Assembly: GCF_027887165.1 (NCBI RefSeq)
Contig: NC_077229.1
Location: forward strand, 210,518,035 to 210,582,034
Direction of reading: 5' to 3'
Origin: Monodelphis domestica
Lineage: Eukaryota > Chordata > Mammalia > Didelphimorphia > Didelphidae
DNA length: 64,000 bases
Numbering within the stretch: position 1 is the stretch's first letter; each line of letters begins with the position of its first letter. Of the stretch, positions 21,040-30,835 are shown one piece after another. The notes under the pieces were generated by a model. The model was not told the DNA's origin. It saw only the letters and a program-made list of their open reading frames with translations, and searched no databases. Both the position numbers and the translations under genes were made by a program.

Positions 21040-21900
21040 ACCCCCTACAAATGCATAATCTAAGACACAGCTGCATTTGGCTTTCTAATTGCTTCACTGT
21101 CTAATTCATGCTAACACAGCAATTAGTGATAAAGCTCAAAACACTCATACACATTAGCCTGACGACATTTAATTATGACATTAGATATATTGCACTTCAT
21201 GAGATATGTAGCTTAGCAAGGAATAAGATATTTGCACGTAAGACCCATCTAAATGACAATGTAATAAAAGTAAAGGGAAGCCATGAAGTCCTCACTTTGC
21301 CATTAAAACAAAATGTTTTAACGGATGTGTTTTTATGAGAAATATGCCATTTCCAGATGCTGACTGGGAACCCGAGCTCCCAGGCTCAGGGAATATGGCA
21401 AGGTCTTTGTAGAAATTGTATAGTTAAGAATCTGCTTGAGTCCACTAATGGGAAGATAATCAATGGTTGCTTGATACAAGAGTCTGTATAACCCCATGTT
21501 CTATAACTTAAGACATCTATACATGACAGCATAGAAAATGTGACTTTTTTTTTTTTGCTGTGACCAGCCATGAGATATGCCATTTATTGTTGGTTTACAT
21601 GGAGCCCTATTCATAAGACATGATTAATAGCTCAGAGACACTGCCAAAAAGCCCATAAATCTGGACATCCACAATGTAATTGACACACGGCTTGTCTCAC
21701 GGATACCTAAGGCACTCTCTTATCTCCATCTAATCCCCAAGTGGGCATGTGAGGCAGCTGATTATGCCATGAACAGTTGCTGACGACTACAGTTTTGGGG
21801 TCCGTTACTTAGAGCACCCAATTAGCGGGCATATAAAACCCAGCTCCCCTTGATCAACCTTGACCAGGTGTTAAACACTCTCTGAATGAACAAAGACCGC
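21040..21900. other. Repeat-free island, candidate conserved noncoding sequence
   Basis: This stretch lacks recognisable repeats and is rich in homeodomain-type TAATT/ATTA cores (TTCTAATTGC, CAATTAGTGAT, TTTAATTATGAC, GATTAATAGC, CCAATTAGCGG). There is no coding frame of note. Conservation cannot be judged from one sequence. Confidence 0.35.
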
Positions 21901-22254
21901 AGAGATGAGGCTATAGAAACGTCCAGGCCTAGGAGTTTAGCCTGTGCTCGGGGTTTAATTGGAGAAGCTGTGAGATTTAATGGAGGAGACCCCCAGGTGA
22001 GACTCTAAGTTACAAAATGGACCCTTACTCTTGGCTTCTGGCTGCTAGACATTCCACACTATAGCAGCTAATGCAGTTGCCTAATAACCACACAATTGAG
22101 CCAGTCAGGCACTGCCACGAATATTATTTTTGTCTCCCCCCAATGCCTGTCTCCTCACTATTCATAAACTTGTCCTATGCTTTCCAAACTAAAATCCAGC
22201 AGACCCTGATGTTGTCTTGCTGTGTGGCCCATTCTTCCTTCCAAAATGGCGCCT

Positions 22255-22400
22255 CTTAGTATCCCAGCACTGAAAGGAACCTCAGAGACCATCTAGTCCA
22301 ACTGCACCTTTATTGGAAATGAGCAAAACCATCCTGACTTACCCACAGTCAAGACTGCAAACATCCGAGATGACATAAGGAACAGCTGTAAAGCCCTCTG
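22255..22400 (-). repeat. MIR-like fragment
   Basis: GAAAGGAACCTCAGAGACC and ATCTAGTCCAACTGCACC match a dispersed mammalian MIR-type phrase that also occurs near 43600. Diverged. Confidence 0.55.
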
Positions 22401-22409
22401 AAGGTACAA

Positions 22410-22660
22410 AATGCGGTAGAGGTAATTATTATCATTGTTATTAATGACCTCAGCTCATCACATACAGTAAACATAAGATAATAAAGAGGGGTGTCTTAAA
22501 TGCATTATCAGCAACAGGCCCCATTTATTACAATGCTATTTACCCAGATTCCATTACAGTTATAAAATTTTACGCTCATCTAGCACTTTTCAACTGAGAA
22601 TGTCGAAGTGCTGTACAAGCATTGACTCTAATTACAATAATCCACACAACGGGACTCTGG
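22410..22660. other. Repeat-free segment, candidate conserved noncoding sequence
   Basis: AATGCGGTAGAGGTAATTAT, AATGCATTATCAGCAACAGG and AATGTCGAAGTGCTGTACA show no match to repeats I know, although the last phrase could be an ancient SINE core. There is no coding frame. Confidence 0.3.
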
Positions 22661-22779
22661 AGAAAGGGCACTCTCGGTTGTAGAGCTTGCCGTCTAAGCA
22701 GATCCTTCCCTGTCCAGACTTCAAAACACATCTTTCTACCTCAGGAAGTGGAAAGAAAAATGAATCCAAAGCTCACAGA

Positions 22780-22920
22780 GCTCCATTCAAATCTTAGCTC
22801 TGCTTCGTACCACCTATGTGACTTTGGGCAAGTCACTGCATTGCTTCTCTGGCCTCAATTTCATATTTGTAAAATGAGGAGTTTGGACTAGACAGTTTCT
22901 GAGTTCCTGTCTAACATTCT
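22780..22920 (+). repeat. MIR
   Basis: CATTCAAATCTTAGCTCTGC, TATGTGACTTTGGGCAAGTC and AAAATGAGGAGTTTGGACTA are the MIR core in plus orientation. Confidence 0.85.
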
Positions 22921-22922
22921 TT

Positions 22923-23139
22923 TTCTTTTCTTTTTTTTAACCCTGACTTTCTATGGGTAGAACCTATATTAGACTATTTACTGCCTAGGAGAGGTAGAAA
23001 GGGAAGGAGGGAGAACATTTGAATTCTAAAAGGTCAGAAAACAATTTTCAAAAATTGTTTCTACAAGTAACTGAAAAAAAACAAAAAAACCATACTTTCT
23101 GTCTTATTAACTACTCAAACAGAAGGGCAAGGGCTAGGC
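22923..23139 (-). repeat. SINE-A host (left part), itself split by a LINE-1 end
   Basis: A T-rich start with AACCCTGACTTTCTATGG is interrupted near 22956 by a LINE-1 3' end, resumes near 23083 as ATACTTTCTGTCTTATTAAC, and stops at 23139 (AAGGGCTAGGC), where a hAT element begins. It continues at 24078. Confidence 0.8.
22956..23082 (+). mobile_element. LINE-1 3' end fragment
   Basis: GGGAAGGAGGGAGAACATTT, AATTCTAAAAGGTCAGAAAA and AAAAATTGTTTCTACAAGTA match the LINE-1 terminal region, followed by an A-rich tail. ACTTTCT flanks both sides. Confidence 0.7.
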
Positions 23140-23453
23140 CAGTGATGAGCAACCTTTTGAACTTGGGGTGTGTCAAAATTTGCCAAAAAAACAAGCATAA
23201 CTTGGGTGGTGTGTCATTTCAAGAAAAAAACCATAATTTCACGATATTTATAGTTTAAATAACAAAAATGTATAATCATAATATATGTATTTAATAAACC
23301 AAAAACTAATTATTTAACTTAACCTGCTTAGTGACTTCTTTGTTCATCTGTGAGTCGGTTCCTTTTGTTGGTCTTGATATTATTTCACTTATTTGGTGTG
23401 CCATGAACTAAGATAACTGAGGGGGAGGGGGAATTCTTTAACTAACCTGCCTA

Positions 23454-23648
23454 TTAGTGACATTTTTGTTGCTGAATTTCATTGGCTAAATCTTCAATTG
23501 AAGGTTGGTATTTTGTACACTTCAAGCCCAAGCAAGCACTACTAACTTCGTCTGTCATTCTGTTTCTTTTGTTGGTTTTGATATTATTTAACACTGAGAA
23601 TAAGGTCTCACAAAAGTATGTAGAGGCAAAAATTGTGAGTAAAGCCAT
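23454..23648 (-). pseudogene. hAT transposase C-terminal (dimerisation) remnant
   Basis: This 64-codon frame carries the hAT C-terminal dimerisation signature: LTIFASTYFCETLFSVLNN, then IKTNKRNRMTDE and a KYQPSIEDLA end. The catalytic DDE/RNase H-like core and the zinc-finger N-terminus are absent, so it cannot transpose. Upstream of its methionine the hAT-like sequence continues for only a few codons before the GC-rich block. Family-level identity (Charlie-type or another hAT) is not decided. Confidence 0.88.
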
Positions 23649-23699
23649 TGCTATGTTTTTCAGGGTGCTAAAAGTGTCTGATAATCAGTGGCAGTCCTC

Positions 23700-24040
23700 C
23701 CTTGCAGGTGGACCTGAGGCCCACCTAGCCTTCTGCCTGCCCAACCTGCCCCTGCCCCCTCCCCAGGCCAGTCCCTCCCCTCCCCAGCCAGCTGGTCCCA
23801 GAGGAGGCACTGCTGAAAACCACCTGCCAGCCTGCCTGCCTGCCACTCCTCCTCCCTACCCCCCACAGAATCCCCACAGTCCCAGCTGCCTGCCACTTGC
23901 CCCCTCTCACCCCTACAGCCAGCATGTGGAGCAACCCTATCCCTGGGACCATGGCTGCAGCCTCACAGCTCCCTGTGGCTCCTGGCCCCAAGGCTCACTG
24001 AGCCAGCATGCAGCATGTATCATCAAAAATGGCTATGCGT
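23700..24040. other. GC-rich block inside the hAT element
   Basis: C-rich sequence with many CCTGCC and CCCCTCC motifs lies between the transposase remnant and the right end. On the plus strand it extends a 189-codon proline-rich frame (23482-24051), but that frame starts in antisense transposase, so I do not accept it as a gene. Confidence 0.7.
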
Positions 24041-24077
24041 CTCAGTGCTGACACATGTTATAGGTTCTACATAATGG

Positions 24078-24210
24078 AGCTAGGCAAATTCAGTTAAAGC
24101 TACTTGACAAGGGTCACAACAAATGGGAACTATCTGAGGGTAGATTTGAATTCAGGTCTTCCCAACTCCAGACCTGGTACTCAATTCATTGTGCCACCTA
24201 ACTGTGCTCC
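24078..24210 (-). repeat. SINE-A host, right part
   Basis: AGCTAGGCAAATTCAG, TGACAAGGGTCACAACAAAT and ACTCAATTCATTGTGCCACC complete the minus-strand SINE-A broken at 23139. Confidence 0.85.
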
Positions 24211-24276
24211 CTTTTTAGCTTTCCACTGATGATCTTATATGACTCCAAACAACTAATTTTTAAGTTTTTCCAAGCA

Positions 24277-24816
24277 TGAGGGGGTGTCCATCAATTGGGG
24301 AACAGCTGAACAAATTGTGCTATCTGATGGTGATGGAATATTATTGTGCTGAAAGGAATGATAAACTGGAGGAATTCCATGTGAAATGGAACCACCTCCA
24401 GGAATTGATGCAGAGTGAAAGGAGCAGAACCAGGAGAACATTGTGCACAGAGATAGATACACTGTGTAACAATTGAATGTAATGAACTTCTCTACTAGCA
24501 GCAATGCAATGATCCAGGACAATTCTGAGAGACTTATGAGAAAGAACACTATCCACATCCAGAGAAAGAACTGTGGGAGCAGAAACACAGAAGAAAAACA
24601 TATGTCAATCATACAGTTCAATGGGGATATGATTGGGGTTTTGGCATTAAATGATCACAATATTGAGAATATGAATAATATGGAAATCAGTTTTGAAAAA
24701 TGATACATGTATAACCCAGGGGAATTGCTTGCCAGCTCTGGGAGTAGGGAGGGAAGGGGGAGAAATTATGAATCATGTAACCATGTGAAAATACCCTAAA
24801 TAAATTAAAAAATAAA
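24277..24816 (+). mobile_element. LINE-1, strongly 5'-truncated, with exact 15 bp TSD
   Basis: AAGTTTTTCCAAGCA is repeated at 24262-24276 and 24817-24831. The element runs from CATCAATTGGGGAACAGCTG through the 3' UTR to AATAAATTAAAAAATAAA. The 5' end still carries the last part of the coding region (the CAACTGGGGAACA-type phrase common to LINE-1 copies here). Close to the 13.1-13.6 kb copy. Confidence 0.95.
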
Positions 24817-24894
24817 AAGTTTTTCCAAGCAAGCAGGCATATATTTCCAACCATCAGGTACAATGTAAGCAAGTTATATGAATATTTGACTGCT

Positions 24895-25092
24895 TTCTTT
24901 CTTTTTTTTTTAAATACCCTTACCTTCCATCTTAGAACCAATACCATGTATATTGGTTCCAAGGCAGAAAACTGGTAAGGGCTAGGCAAGAGGTTAAATG
25001 ACTTGCCCAGCTAGGAAGTGTCTGAGATTAAATTTGAACCCAGGACCTCCTCTCTCTAGGCCCGGCTCTCAATCCACTGAGTCACCTTTCTG
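24895..25092 (-). repeat. SINE-A, minus strand
   Basis: A T-run, TATTGGTTCCAAGGCAGAAA, TTTGAACCCAGGACCTCC and CAATCCACTGAGTCACC. The CAGGGTCACACAG segment after TTGCCCAG is deleted. Confidence 0.88.
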
Positions 25093-25227
25093 ACCCCTGA
25101 CTGATTTCTTCTTCCTGCTTTGAGTTGAATATAGGGAATTGAGGTGGAATATTCAGGGTCTTCCAAGTTACTCTTGGAAGGAAAGGGCTATACCTTTCCA
25201 ACTGTGCTATTGTCATATTCACCAAAT

Positions 25228-25690
25228 GTTCATCCTTCATTTCAAAGAAAACCAAGGACATCACGCCATGATATCTTGACATCTCCTTGTTTTGGATTTA
25301 AGTGAGAGAGAGTTATGTTACCAACTTTACTCTCTCTTCCAGAGTCATCCAAGTCCACTGACAGGACAAAAATCAAAGCAACTAGGGGTAGATAGGTGAC
25401 ATGGTGGAGAGAATACCAGATCCCAACCAGGTTGGGAAGACCTGGGTTCAAATGTGACCTCAGCCACTTCCTATCTGTGTGATCCTGGGCAAGTCATTTA
25501 ACCCCATTTCTCTATCCCTGGCCCTTCTGTCCTAGAGTTATCACTGAGACTGAAAGTAAAGGTTTAAAAAATAGTCGTGATAACTGGCAATGGCCTAAGA
25601 TGCAGTGGATGACCTTAGTGTCTTCTGTGATATCTGCTCAAGCTCTAAGTGCTCCATAGTTTCTGCTTCACCCAGAGGTATACAGAGATC
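25228..25690 (+). repeat. Dispersed repeat C (LINE/CR1-like?), split by SINE-A
   Basis: GATATCTTGACATCTCCTTG, CTCTTCCAGAGTCATCCAAG and CCACTGACAGGACAAAAATC precede the SINE; TAACTGGCAATGGCCTAAG and TCAAGCTCTAAGTGCTCCA follow it. The same order occurs at 32005-32345. I recognise it as a common marsupial repeat but cannot name the family. Confidence 0.65.
25388..25575 (+). repeat. SINE-A
   Basis: GGTAGATAGGTGACATGGTG, GGGTTCAAATGTGACCTCAG and TCCTGGGCAAGTCATTTAAC. Shortened tail and an A-rich end. Confidence 0.85.
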
Positions 25691-25759
25691 TTGGGGTGTT
25701 CAGGAAAGACTAAAACCTCTGTTCACCAAATAGGGAAAAGAAAAAGTCCTCTCTATGTC

Positions 25760-25990
25760 ACTGGTTATAAAAATAATGACTCAGATTTTTATAAACCCTC
25801 AAGGTTTGTAAGCACTTTCCCCTCAACCATACTGTAAACAAGAAAAGAATTATTAATACTCATTTTACAAATCAAGAGACTGAGGCTCAGTGCAGTGACA
25901 TGACTTGCCTATGATCACAGCTAGTGTCCCAAACTGAACTTGAACCCAAGCAACTTAACTCTAGGCTTAAAACCCTCTTCATTCTACCAT
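25760..25990 (-). repeat. MIR, minus strand
   Basis: CTCAAGGTTTGTAAGCAC, AATCAAGAGACTGAGGCTC and ATGACTTGCCTATGATCAC form an inverted MIR. Confidence 0.75.
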
Positions 25991-26640
25991 TTCCCACTTG
26001 TTGAAGTAATCACACAATCAATGATGATCCCATATGGCAATGCATGGACATATAAATTGAGAAAGACAATGTATCTACAGTACAATGGTCTCCCATTATT
26101 GTCTTCATGTAAGATTCATCCAAAAACCTCCAATTTGTGATATTCATCTCAAATATTTCAAGTATTGCTTTCATTGGCTTGTTTGGCAATAGGCAAATTG
26201 CTAGGTATCAGCTAGCATAGTAATCTATTCATTTCATATCTAGCATCTTGTCATCTGCCCTGCTCACTTTTTCTCACCGCACTCTATGAACCAGACTTCT
26301 AGAAACCATAGCCCACCTTATAGATCATATCTCCGGAAACCACAAGCCACAGCTCCATCTCCTCCCCAGCACTCCAAAGTGTTGATCCACTCAGTTTGGG
26401 ATGCCCACCCAAGGACTGAGCTGATCTGATTGGTGTGAGTACAATCTTCCCTAACCTACCCTAAACTTATTTCCATGTTGTCCAAAAATTCTCCAAAAAA
26501 ACCAAAGTGATTCTGCCATCTTCCCTGAAATCCAATCTCTTCCCAGTCTCCTTTCTACCTCATACTCTGGAAACAGTAACCAAATCAATATTACCACTGC
26601 TATTGAAAAGGGTATGATGATCAACTTCTTTATAGCCCTA
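25991..26640. other. Unassigned intergenic sequence
   Basis: No gene or clear repeat is recognised. Confidence 0.4.
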
Positions 26641-26840
26641 GCCACAATCCCTCTGACTCCCTGACCAAAAGTCTCTTTCCAGACCCCAACTTCTTATATA
26701 GGATTTCTTTCCCATTAGAGTATAAACTTCTTGAAGGCAGGAACTATTTAATTTTTGTATTTCTATCTCCATTGCCTAGAACAGTGCCTGGCTCTCAGAA
26801 GATGTTTTAAAATATTTCTTATTCATTCATTTGTATATTA
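26641..26840 (+). repeat. LINE-2 3' end
   Basis: TATAAACTTCTTGAAGGCAG, TCCATTGCCTAGAACAGTG and CCTGGCTCTCAGAAGATG are the LINE-2 terminus. Confidence 0.8.
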
Positions 26841-27427
26841 AATTCACATTTAAACCTTTGGCACTTTGCTTCCCCCATGAAAAGCTCTCTTATTGAGCTG
26901 TGGTGAGAAACAGATTTTTTTTTAAATGCTTGTAAAGTACCCTTTTGAAGACAGCTATATTGGGACAAGACTGTGGACCTACCTATTTCCTGGATTAGAA
27001 TATTTTATGGGGAGGAATATGCAATTGTTAAATATATATGAGAAAGCTTATTAAAGACTGTTTATTTCGAATAAAAGGTAGCTTTACTAGACCAAACCTC
27101 AAAACCCAAATCACCATTTTAGGGCTCATCCATCTATAATTAGTAATGATCGTGGGCTTCTTTATAATGTTCCTAATCATACTAAACTGTGACCAGTTAG
27201 GACTAATAAAGTATTTTGGGTAACCAGAAAGGAGAGTACAAAAGAATAATACTTTGGTGGGACTGATAGGGTTGGGAAGAAAGGAATTGTTAATTAAGTC
27301 TGGGGGTTTCTTCAAAGGAATAGGAGGGACTGGCCAATGGAAGTCCAACCTCCAAATAGGCAAAGAAATATCTGCCTATTGCAAACCCACACTGGGAATT
27401 TGATGAGTCTGCTTCAAGTATATAATG
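26841..27427. other. Unassigned intergenic sequence
   Basis: No gene or clear repeat is recognised. A 111-codon minus-strand frame (27028-27363) has no identifiable domain. Confidence 0.35.
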
Positions 27428-27440
27428 AAACATAATGCAG

Positions 27441-27595
27441 AAGGGGTAGCCAGGTGACTCGTTGGATTGAGAGCCAGGCCTAGAGACAGGATGCCCTGGG
27501 TTCAAATCTAGCCTCAGACACTTCCTAGTTGTATGAACATAGCCAAATCACTTAACCCCCATTGTGAAGCCCTTACTGCTCTTCTGCCTTAGAAC
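27441..27595 (+). repeat. SINE-A host, left part, with TSD
   Basis: GTAGCCAGGTGACTCGTTGG, GGGTTCAAATCTAGCCTCAG and CTCTTCTGCCTTAGAAC. It continues at 28055. AAACATAATGCAG (27428-27440) and AAACATAATGGAG (28100-28112) form the SINE's own TSD across the inserted LTR. Confidence 0.93.
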
Positions 27596-28050
27596 TGTTG
27601 TGGGGTACAGATGTGTACCCTTGGGGTTCAGGAAGGATACCTTTTGCAAGAATGCAAGACTCCAAACTCAACTTAAAAGTAAAGAGAGATTTATTAGTAA
27701 TGTTGAATTTTTGGCAAGCCAGACAGCGTGAATGGAGCAACCTCCCAGGTTGCTCTCTGAAAGCCTCAATTCTGGGGTTTTTATATTCTTTTACAGCAAT
27801 GAACATGTGACTCTGGGGCAAGGGATTGGGGAGGAGGTTTCCCTGAAGGCATGGGGGTCATCCTCATGATTTGGAGCACAGATGGATGAGGTGTGTCTCT
27901 TTGTCCATCTCAAATCAGTGGGACAATCAAAGGAGGATGATCCTCTCAGGGTCAGATGTTTTGGGTTGGGAGTGTGAGGGTGTAAGGGAGCAAGGGAATT
28001 TCCTTGATAATAGTTTGCCTGAGTTTCTGGGGGGTACAATGCCCATGGAA
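27596..28050 (-). mobile_element. Solo LTR, family 1, minus strand, with 4 bp TSD
   Basis: Read on the minus strand it starts TTCCATGGGCATTGTACC and ends CCCCACAACA. GAAC flanks it exactly at 27592-27595 and 28051-28054. The body matches 16115-16775 closely (for example GATGAGGTGTGTCTCTTTG). Frames inside it are LTR artefacts. No internal viral genes are present. Confidence 0.94.
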
Positions 28051-28054
28051 GAAC

Positions 28055-28099
28055 CAGTACAGTATTGATTCTAAGACAGAAAACAAGGGTTTAAAAAAA
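28055..28099 (+). repeat. SINE-A host, right part
   Basis: CAGTACAGTATTGATTCTAA, GACAGAAAACAAGGGTTT and an A-tail finish the SINE that begins at 27441. Confidence 0.9.
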
Positions 28100-28112
28100 A
28101 AACATAATGGAG

Positions 28113-28744
28113 GGTCCTTGATCTCCACTTCAAAACATGTAAAGGCATTCTGTCATTATTTCTGTCCATTTCCCTTCCTGTCCTATAGGAAAAAAATGCT
28201 TTTTCATTGGCTCCCAAGAGTACATACAAAAATTATCAGTAGCAGATGTCTTTTCCTGGTAGTGACCGAGTTAAGTAAGAACCGCTGTAAGCCTCTGGAT
28301 GGGGAGAAAGGTGACCTGTGAACACACAGTGCCTCTGTTTCTTTGCCTTTTTACGTTTATTCTTTCTTCCTCTTAGGTGAATGAGTATCAAGACAGAAGG
28401 GACCAGGTTGAGACCTTGTGAGCTTCGAAAGTTTGGAGAGAACCCAAGAGGTCTAGTGATGAGTCCACAGCCAAACCAGGTGAGGAGCCAGTGCATACAT
28501 AAATATTCCTTTGTAAAATCTATTTCATATTATAGTTATCTACAATATTAAGGAGATATTAAAGGGTAGAATATTGGGTGTTAATCACTGACAATGATAT
28601 TGATGACTTGAGGTGAATCCACCATAAGAAGACTTGAGCCGTTAGCTTTAGTAGAACCCCACTACCTCTCTTTGGAAGCCCAGATCTCTGAATTTCTGGT
28701 TAGCCAGCCATGCTTTGGGTACATGAGCTTCTACTGCATATGTT
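28113..28744. other. Unassigned intergenic sequence
   Basis: No gene or clear repeat is recognised. Confidence 0.4.
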
Positions 28745-28935
28745 AGAAGAGTAACACAGTGAACAGAGCACTAGGCTTGATTGGAAAGACCTGGGTTCAA
28801 AGTTGGATACTTCTTAGTTGTATGATCCTGGATAAATCACTTAATCCCAATTGCAGAGAACTTACTATTCTTCTATCTTGGAACTGTAACTTAGTATTGA
28901 CTTTCAGACAGAAGGGAAAGGTTTATTGAAGAAAA
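28745..28935 (+). repeat. SINE-A, diverged
   Basis: AACACAGTGAACAGAGCAC, GACCTGGGTTCAAAGTTGG, TTCTTCTATCTTGGAACTG and CAGACAGAAGGGAAAGG. The body after the TTCAAA box is shortened. Confidence 0.78.
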
Positions 28936-29199
28936 AGAAGAAGAACAGGTCTAGAATTTATGAGGTTCTGCATCCTATAAGGGCCATATCCACATTTGAT
29001 TTAAGTATGTGCTCCCACCAAACCGGAAAGCTATATAAGGCACCCAGCTTCTTCCCTTAGATGCAAATGAATATTATGGATGAGACAATGTAGGGAAAGT
29101 TGAGAAGTTTTTCCTTTTCTCTATGGATTGCCTAGGAGTGCTGTAAATCACAGGAAATAAAAAGTCCCTTGTCTTCTTTGTTTCCTAGTGAGTAAAAAT

Positions 29200-30005
29200 A
29201 ATAAAGAATAGAAAGAAGACAGAACAGTGTGAAAGAATGCTCACTTTGATACATTTGTGCTTTTCAGTTATAGAACTCGGGGCATCAAGTTTTCTGTTCT
29301 CAGGAAAGGTAAATAGGTCATGAACCATTAATAATTGTCACATGAAAAGACCGCTTAATTTAGCCTTTAATTGAGTACAATAACCAGAGCATCCCTAAGA
29401 CAGAAAGGAAATTCCCCCTCAGGTTTATACTAACAGGGCCTCTCTCACCAGCCCTAGCCTCCTGGGGAACATGTATATGAGAGGTGAGTCTATCCCAATT
29501 CCCTCTCAATTGTCTACTACTCTTCTCCTCGAAGGACTCCTGCAGAGCTGCCACTGAGCTTGACAGAAAACAACAATAACAACCAAGAGCCCTGCCTGGA
29601 AAATGATGATTTTTATACACAATACAGATCGGCCTTGGAGATAGTTTCCAAAACATTGAGCAGCCCACAAAAATTTTCACCAGCCCTTCCCCCTCTGGGG
29701 CCACGTTTACCCTCAGGGCTCGCAGCATTGATTGCCTATTATTCCTCTGTACTCAAACAAGATGACACACTAAAACAAGCTGTCCTACATTTGTGTCAAC
29801 AAATACTATTACTGAAAGCAACCCAACTCCCCTGGATTTATAAGAAGGGAAAACAGCATCCTTTGAACCTCACTGCCCAGTGACCAGGCCCTGCAACCTT
29901 ACACTTAACTTACAGCTAGGGGAGCTGTATCAAGAGATTCATTGGCAAAAAGTGCTCAACTTTCTTGGGATCTCTCCAAGGAGAGCAACTACTCAATCAA
30001 CAAGT
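29200..30005 (+). other. Unidentified segment containing a 107-codon ORF
   Basis: The frame at 29560-29883 encodes a 107-residue peptide with an N-terminal asparagine run (TENNNNNQEP) and a leucine-rich helical-looking stretch (TLKQAVLHLCQQILLLKA). I recognise no family. A second frame (29880-30086) overlaps its stop and runs into a LINE-1 5' fragment. It could be a fragment of an old retroelement or retrocopy, or chance. No promoter or splice evidence is visible. Confidence 0.3.
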
Positions 30006-30009
30006 AGTG

Positions 30010-30200
30010 AACCAAGATGGTGGAGTAAGGAACCCTTTTGGGCTCACCCAAACCCACCTCCAAACAACCCAAAAACTAACCCTTGAAACAAATTTTGGAG
30101 CTCAGAACCCATAAAAACAAGTATTGGTTTTATTAGGTCTCTCTTATGTGCTCAAAGAGTGAAAAGAGGAAAGTCAGGAAGCCCTAGGTTTAAGGGGGAC
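30010..30200 (+). mobile_element. LINE-1 5' end fragment (probable)
   Basis: AACCAAGATGGTGGAGTAAG, followed by AACCCTTTTGGGCTCACCC, is the kind of AAGATGGxGGAGTAA start found at LINE-1 5' ends. A related start occurs at 51241. The downstream ORFs are absent. Confidence 0.55.
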
Positions 30201-30204
30201 AGCC

Positions 30205-30700
30205 TGGCAGGGTGAAAAGAATGCTAGATTTGGAATAAAAATGCAGGAGCTCAAATCCTGCCTCTGTCACTAAGTGACTTTGAGCAAATCACTTAAGCTC
30301 TTTGAAGTTCAGTTTTGATTTTGTTGTTGTCCTTGTTCAGTGTCTGACTCTTCATGACCCCATTTGAAGTTTTCTCAGCAGAGATACTGGAATGGTTTGC
30401 CATTTCCTTCTCTAGCTCATTTTACAGATGAGGAAATTGAGGCAAACAGGGTTCAGTGACTTGTCCAGGATCACCCAGCCAGTAAGTGCCTGAGGTCACA
30501 TTGGAACTCACAAAGATAATTCTTTCTGACTCCAAGCCCAGCACTTTATTTATTCATTGTGCGACTTAGCTGGCCCAAGACTCAGTTTACTCATCAGTAA
30601 ATCATTCAGCTTCTCCAGGATTCAGTTTTACTCATCAGTAGGGACTTGGATTAGATGGTCTCTAAGGACCTCTCCAGCTCTAAATCCTTCACTCTAAGTC
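30205..30700 (+). repeat. MIR, plus strand, split by an inverted SINE-B
   Basis: GAGCTCAAATCCTGCCTCTG and GAGCAAATCACTTAAGC lie before the insert; GACTTGGATTAGATGGTCTC and CTCTCCAGCTCTAAATCC follow it. Confidence 0.7.
30313..30577 (-). repeat. SINE-B, minus strand
   Basis: TGTCTGACTCTTCATGACC, GGTTTGCCATTTCCTTCTC, GAGGAAATTGAGGCAAACAG and GACTCCAAGCCCAGCACT form a full inverted SINE-B. Confidence 0.88.
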
Positions 30701-30835
30701 CTACCTCTGACAAGTAATCACTGTATGATCATGAGTGAGTAACTTAAACCCTCTTGGTGCTCCTAGACAATTCTCCAACACTATAAATTACAGGTAAGTT
30801 GCTGATCCGAATCTATGATTGGTAAAAACAAAAAA
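30701..30835 (+). repeat. MIR-variant fragment
   Basis: TGAGTGAGTAACTTAAACC, GTGCTCCTAGACAATTCTCC and AACACTATAAATTACAGGT match a MIR variant that also occurs near 31150 and 47790. Confidence 0.6.

Larger units (their letters stand above)
23140..24077 (-). mobile_element. Deleted hAT DNA transposon with GC-rich insert and 8 bp TSD
   Basis: It begins CAGTGATGAGCAACCTTTTG and ends CATAATGG, which resembles the inverted end CATCACTG. GGCTAGGC (23132-23139) and AGCTAGGC (24078-24085) are an 8 bp duplication with one mismatch, the length expected for the hAT superfamily. The minus strand keeps only the last part of the transposase. A proline-codon-rich, GC-rich block (about 23700-24040) replaces the rest. 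It sits inside a SINE-A. Confidence 0.85.

Noticed and set aside
23482..24051. 189-codon proline-rich ORF, the longest in the window
   Set aside because: It starts in antisense hAT transposase sequence and runs into a C-rich block, so its openness follows from composition and the transposon context.
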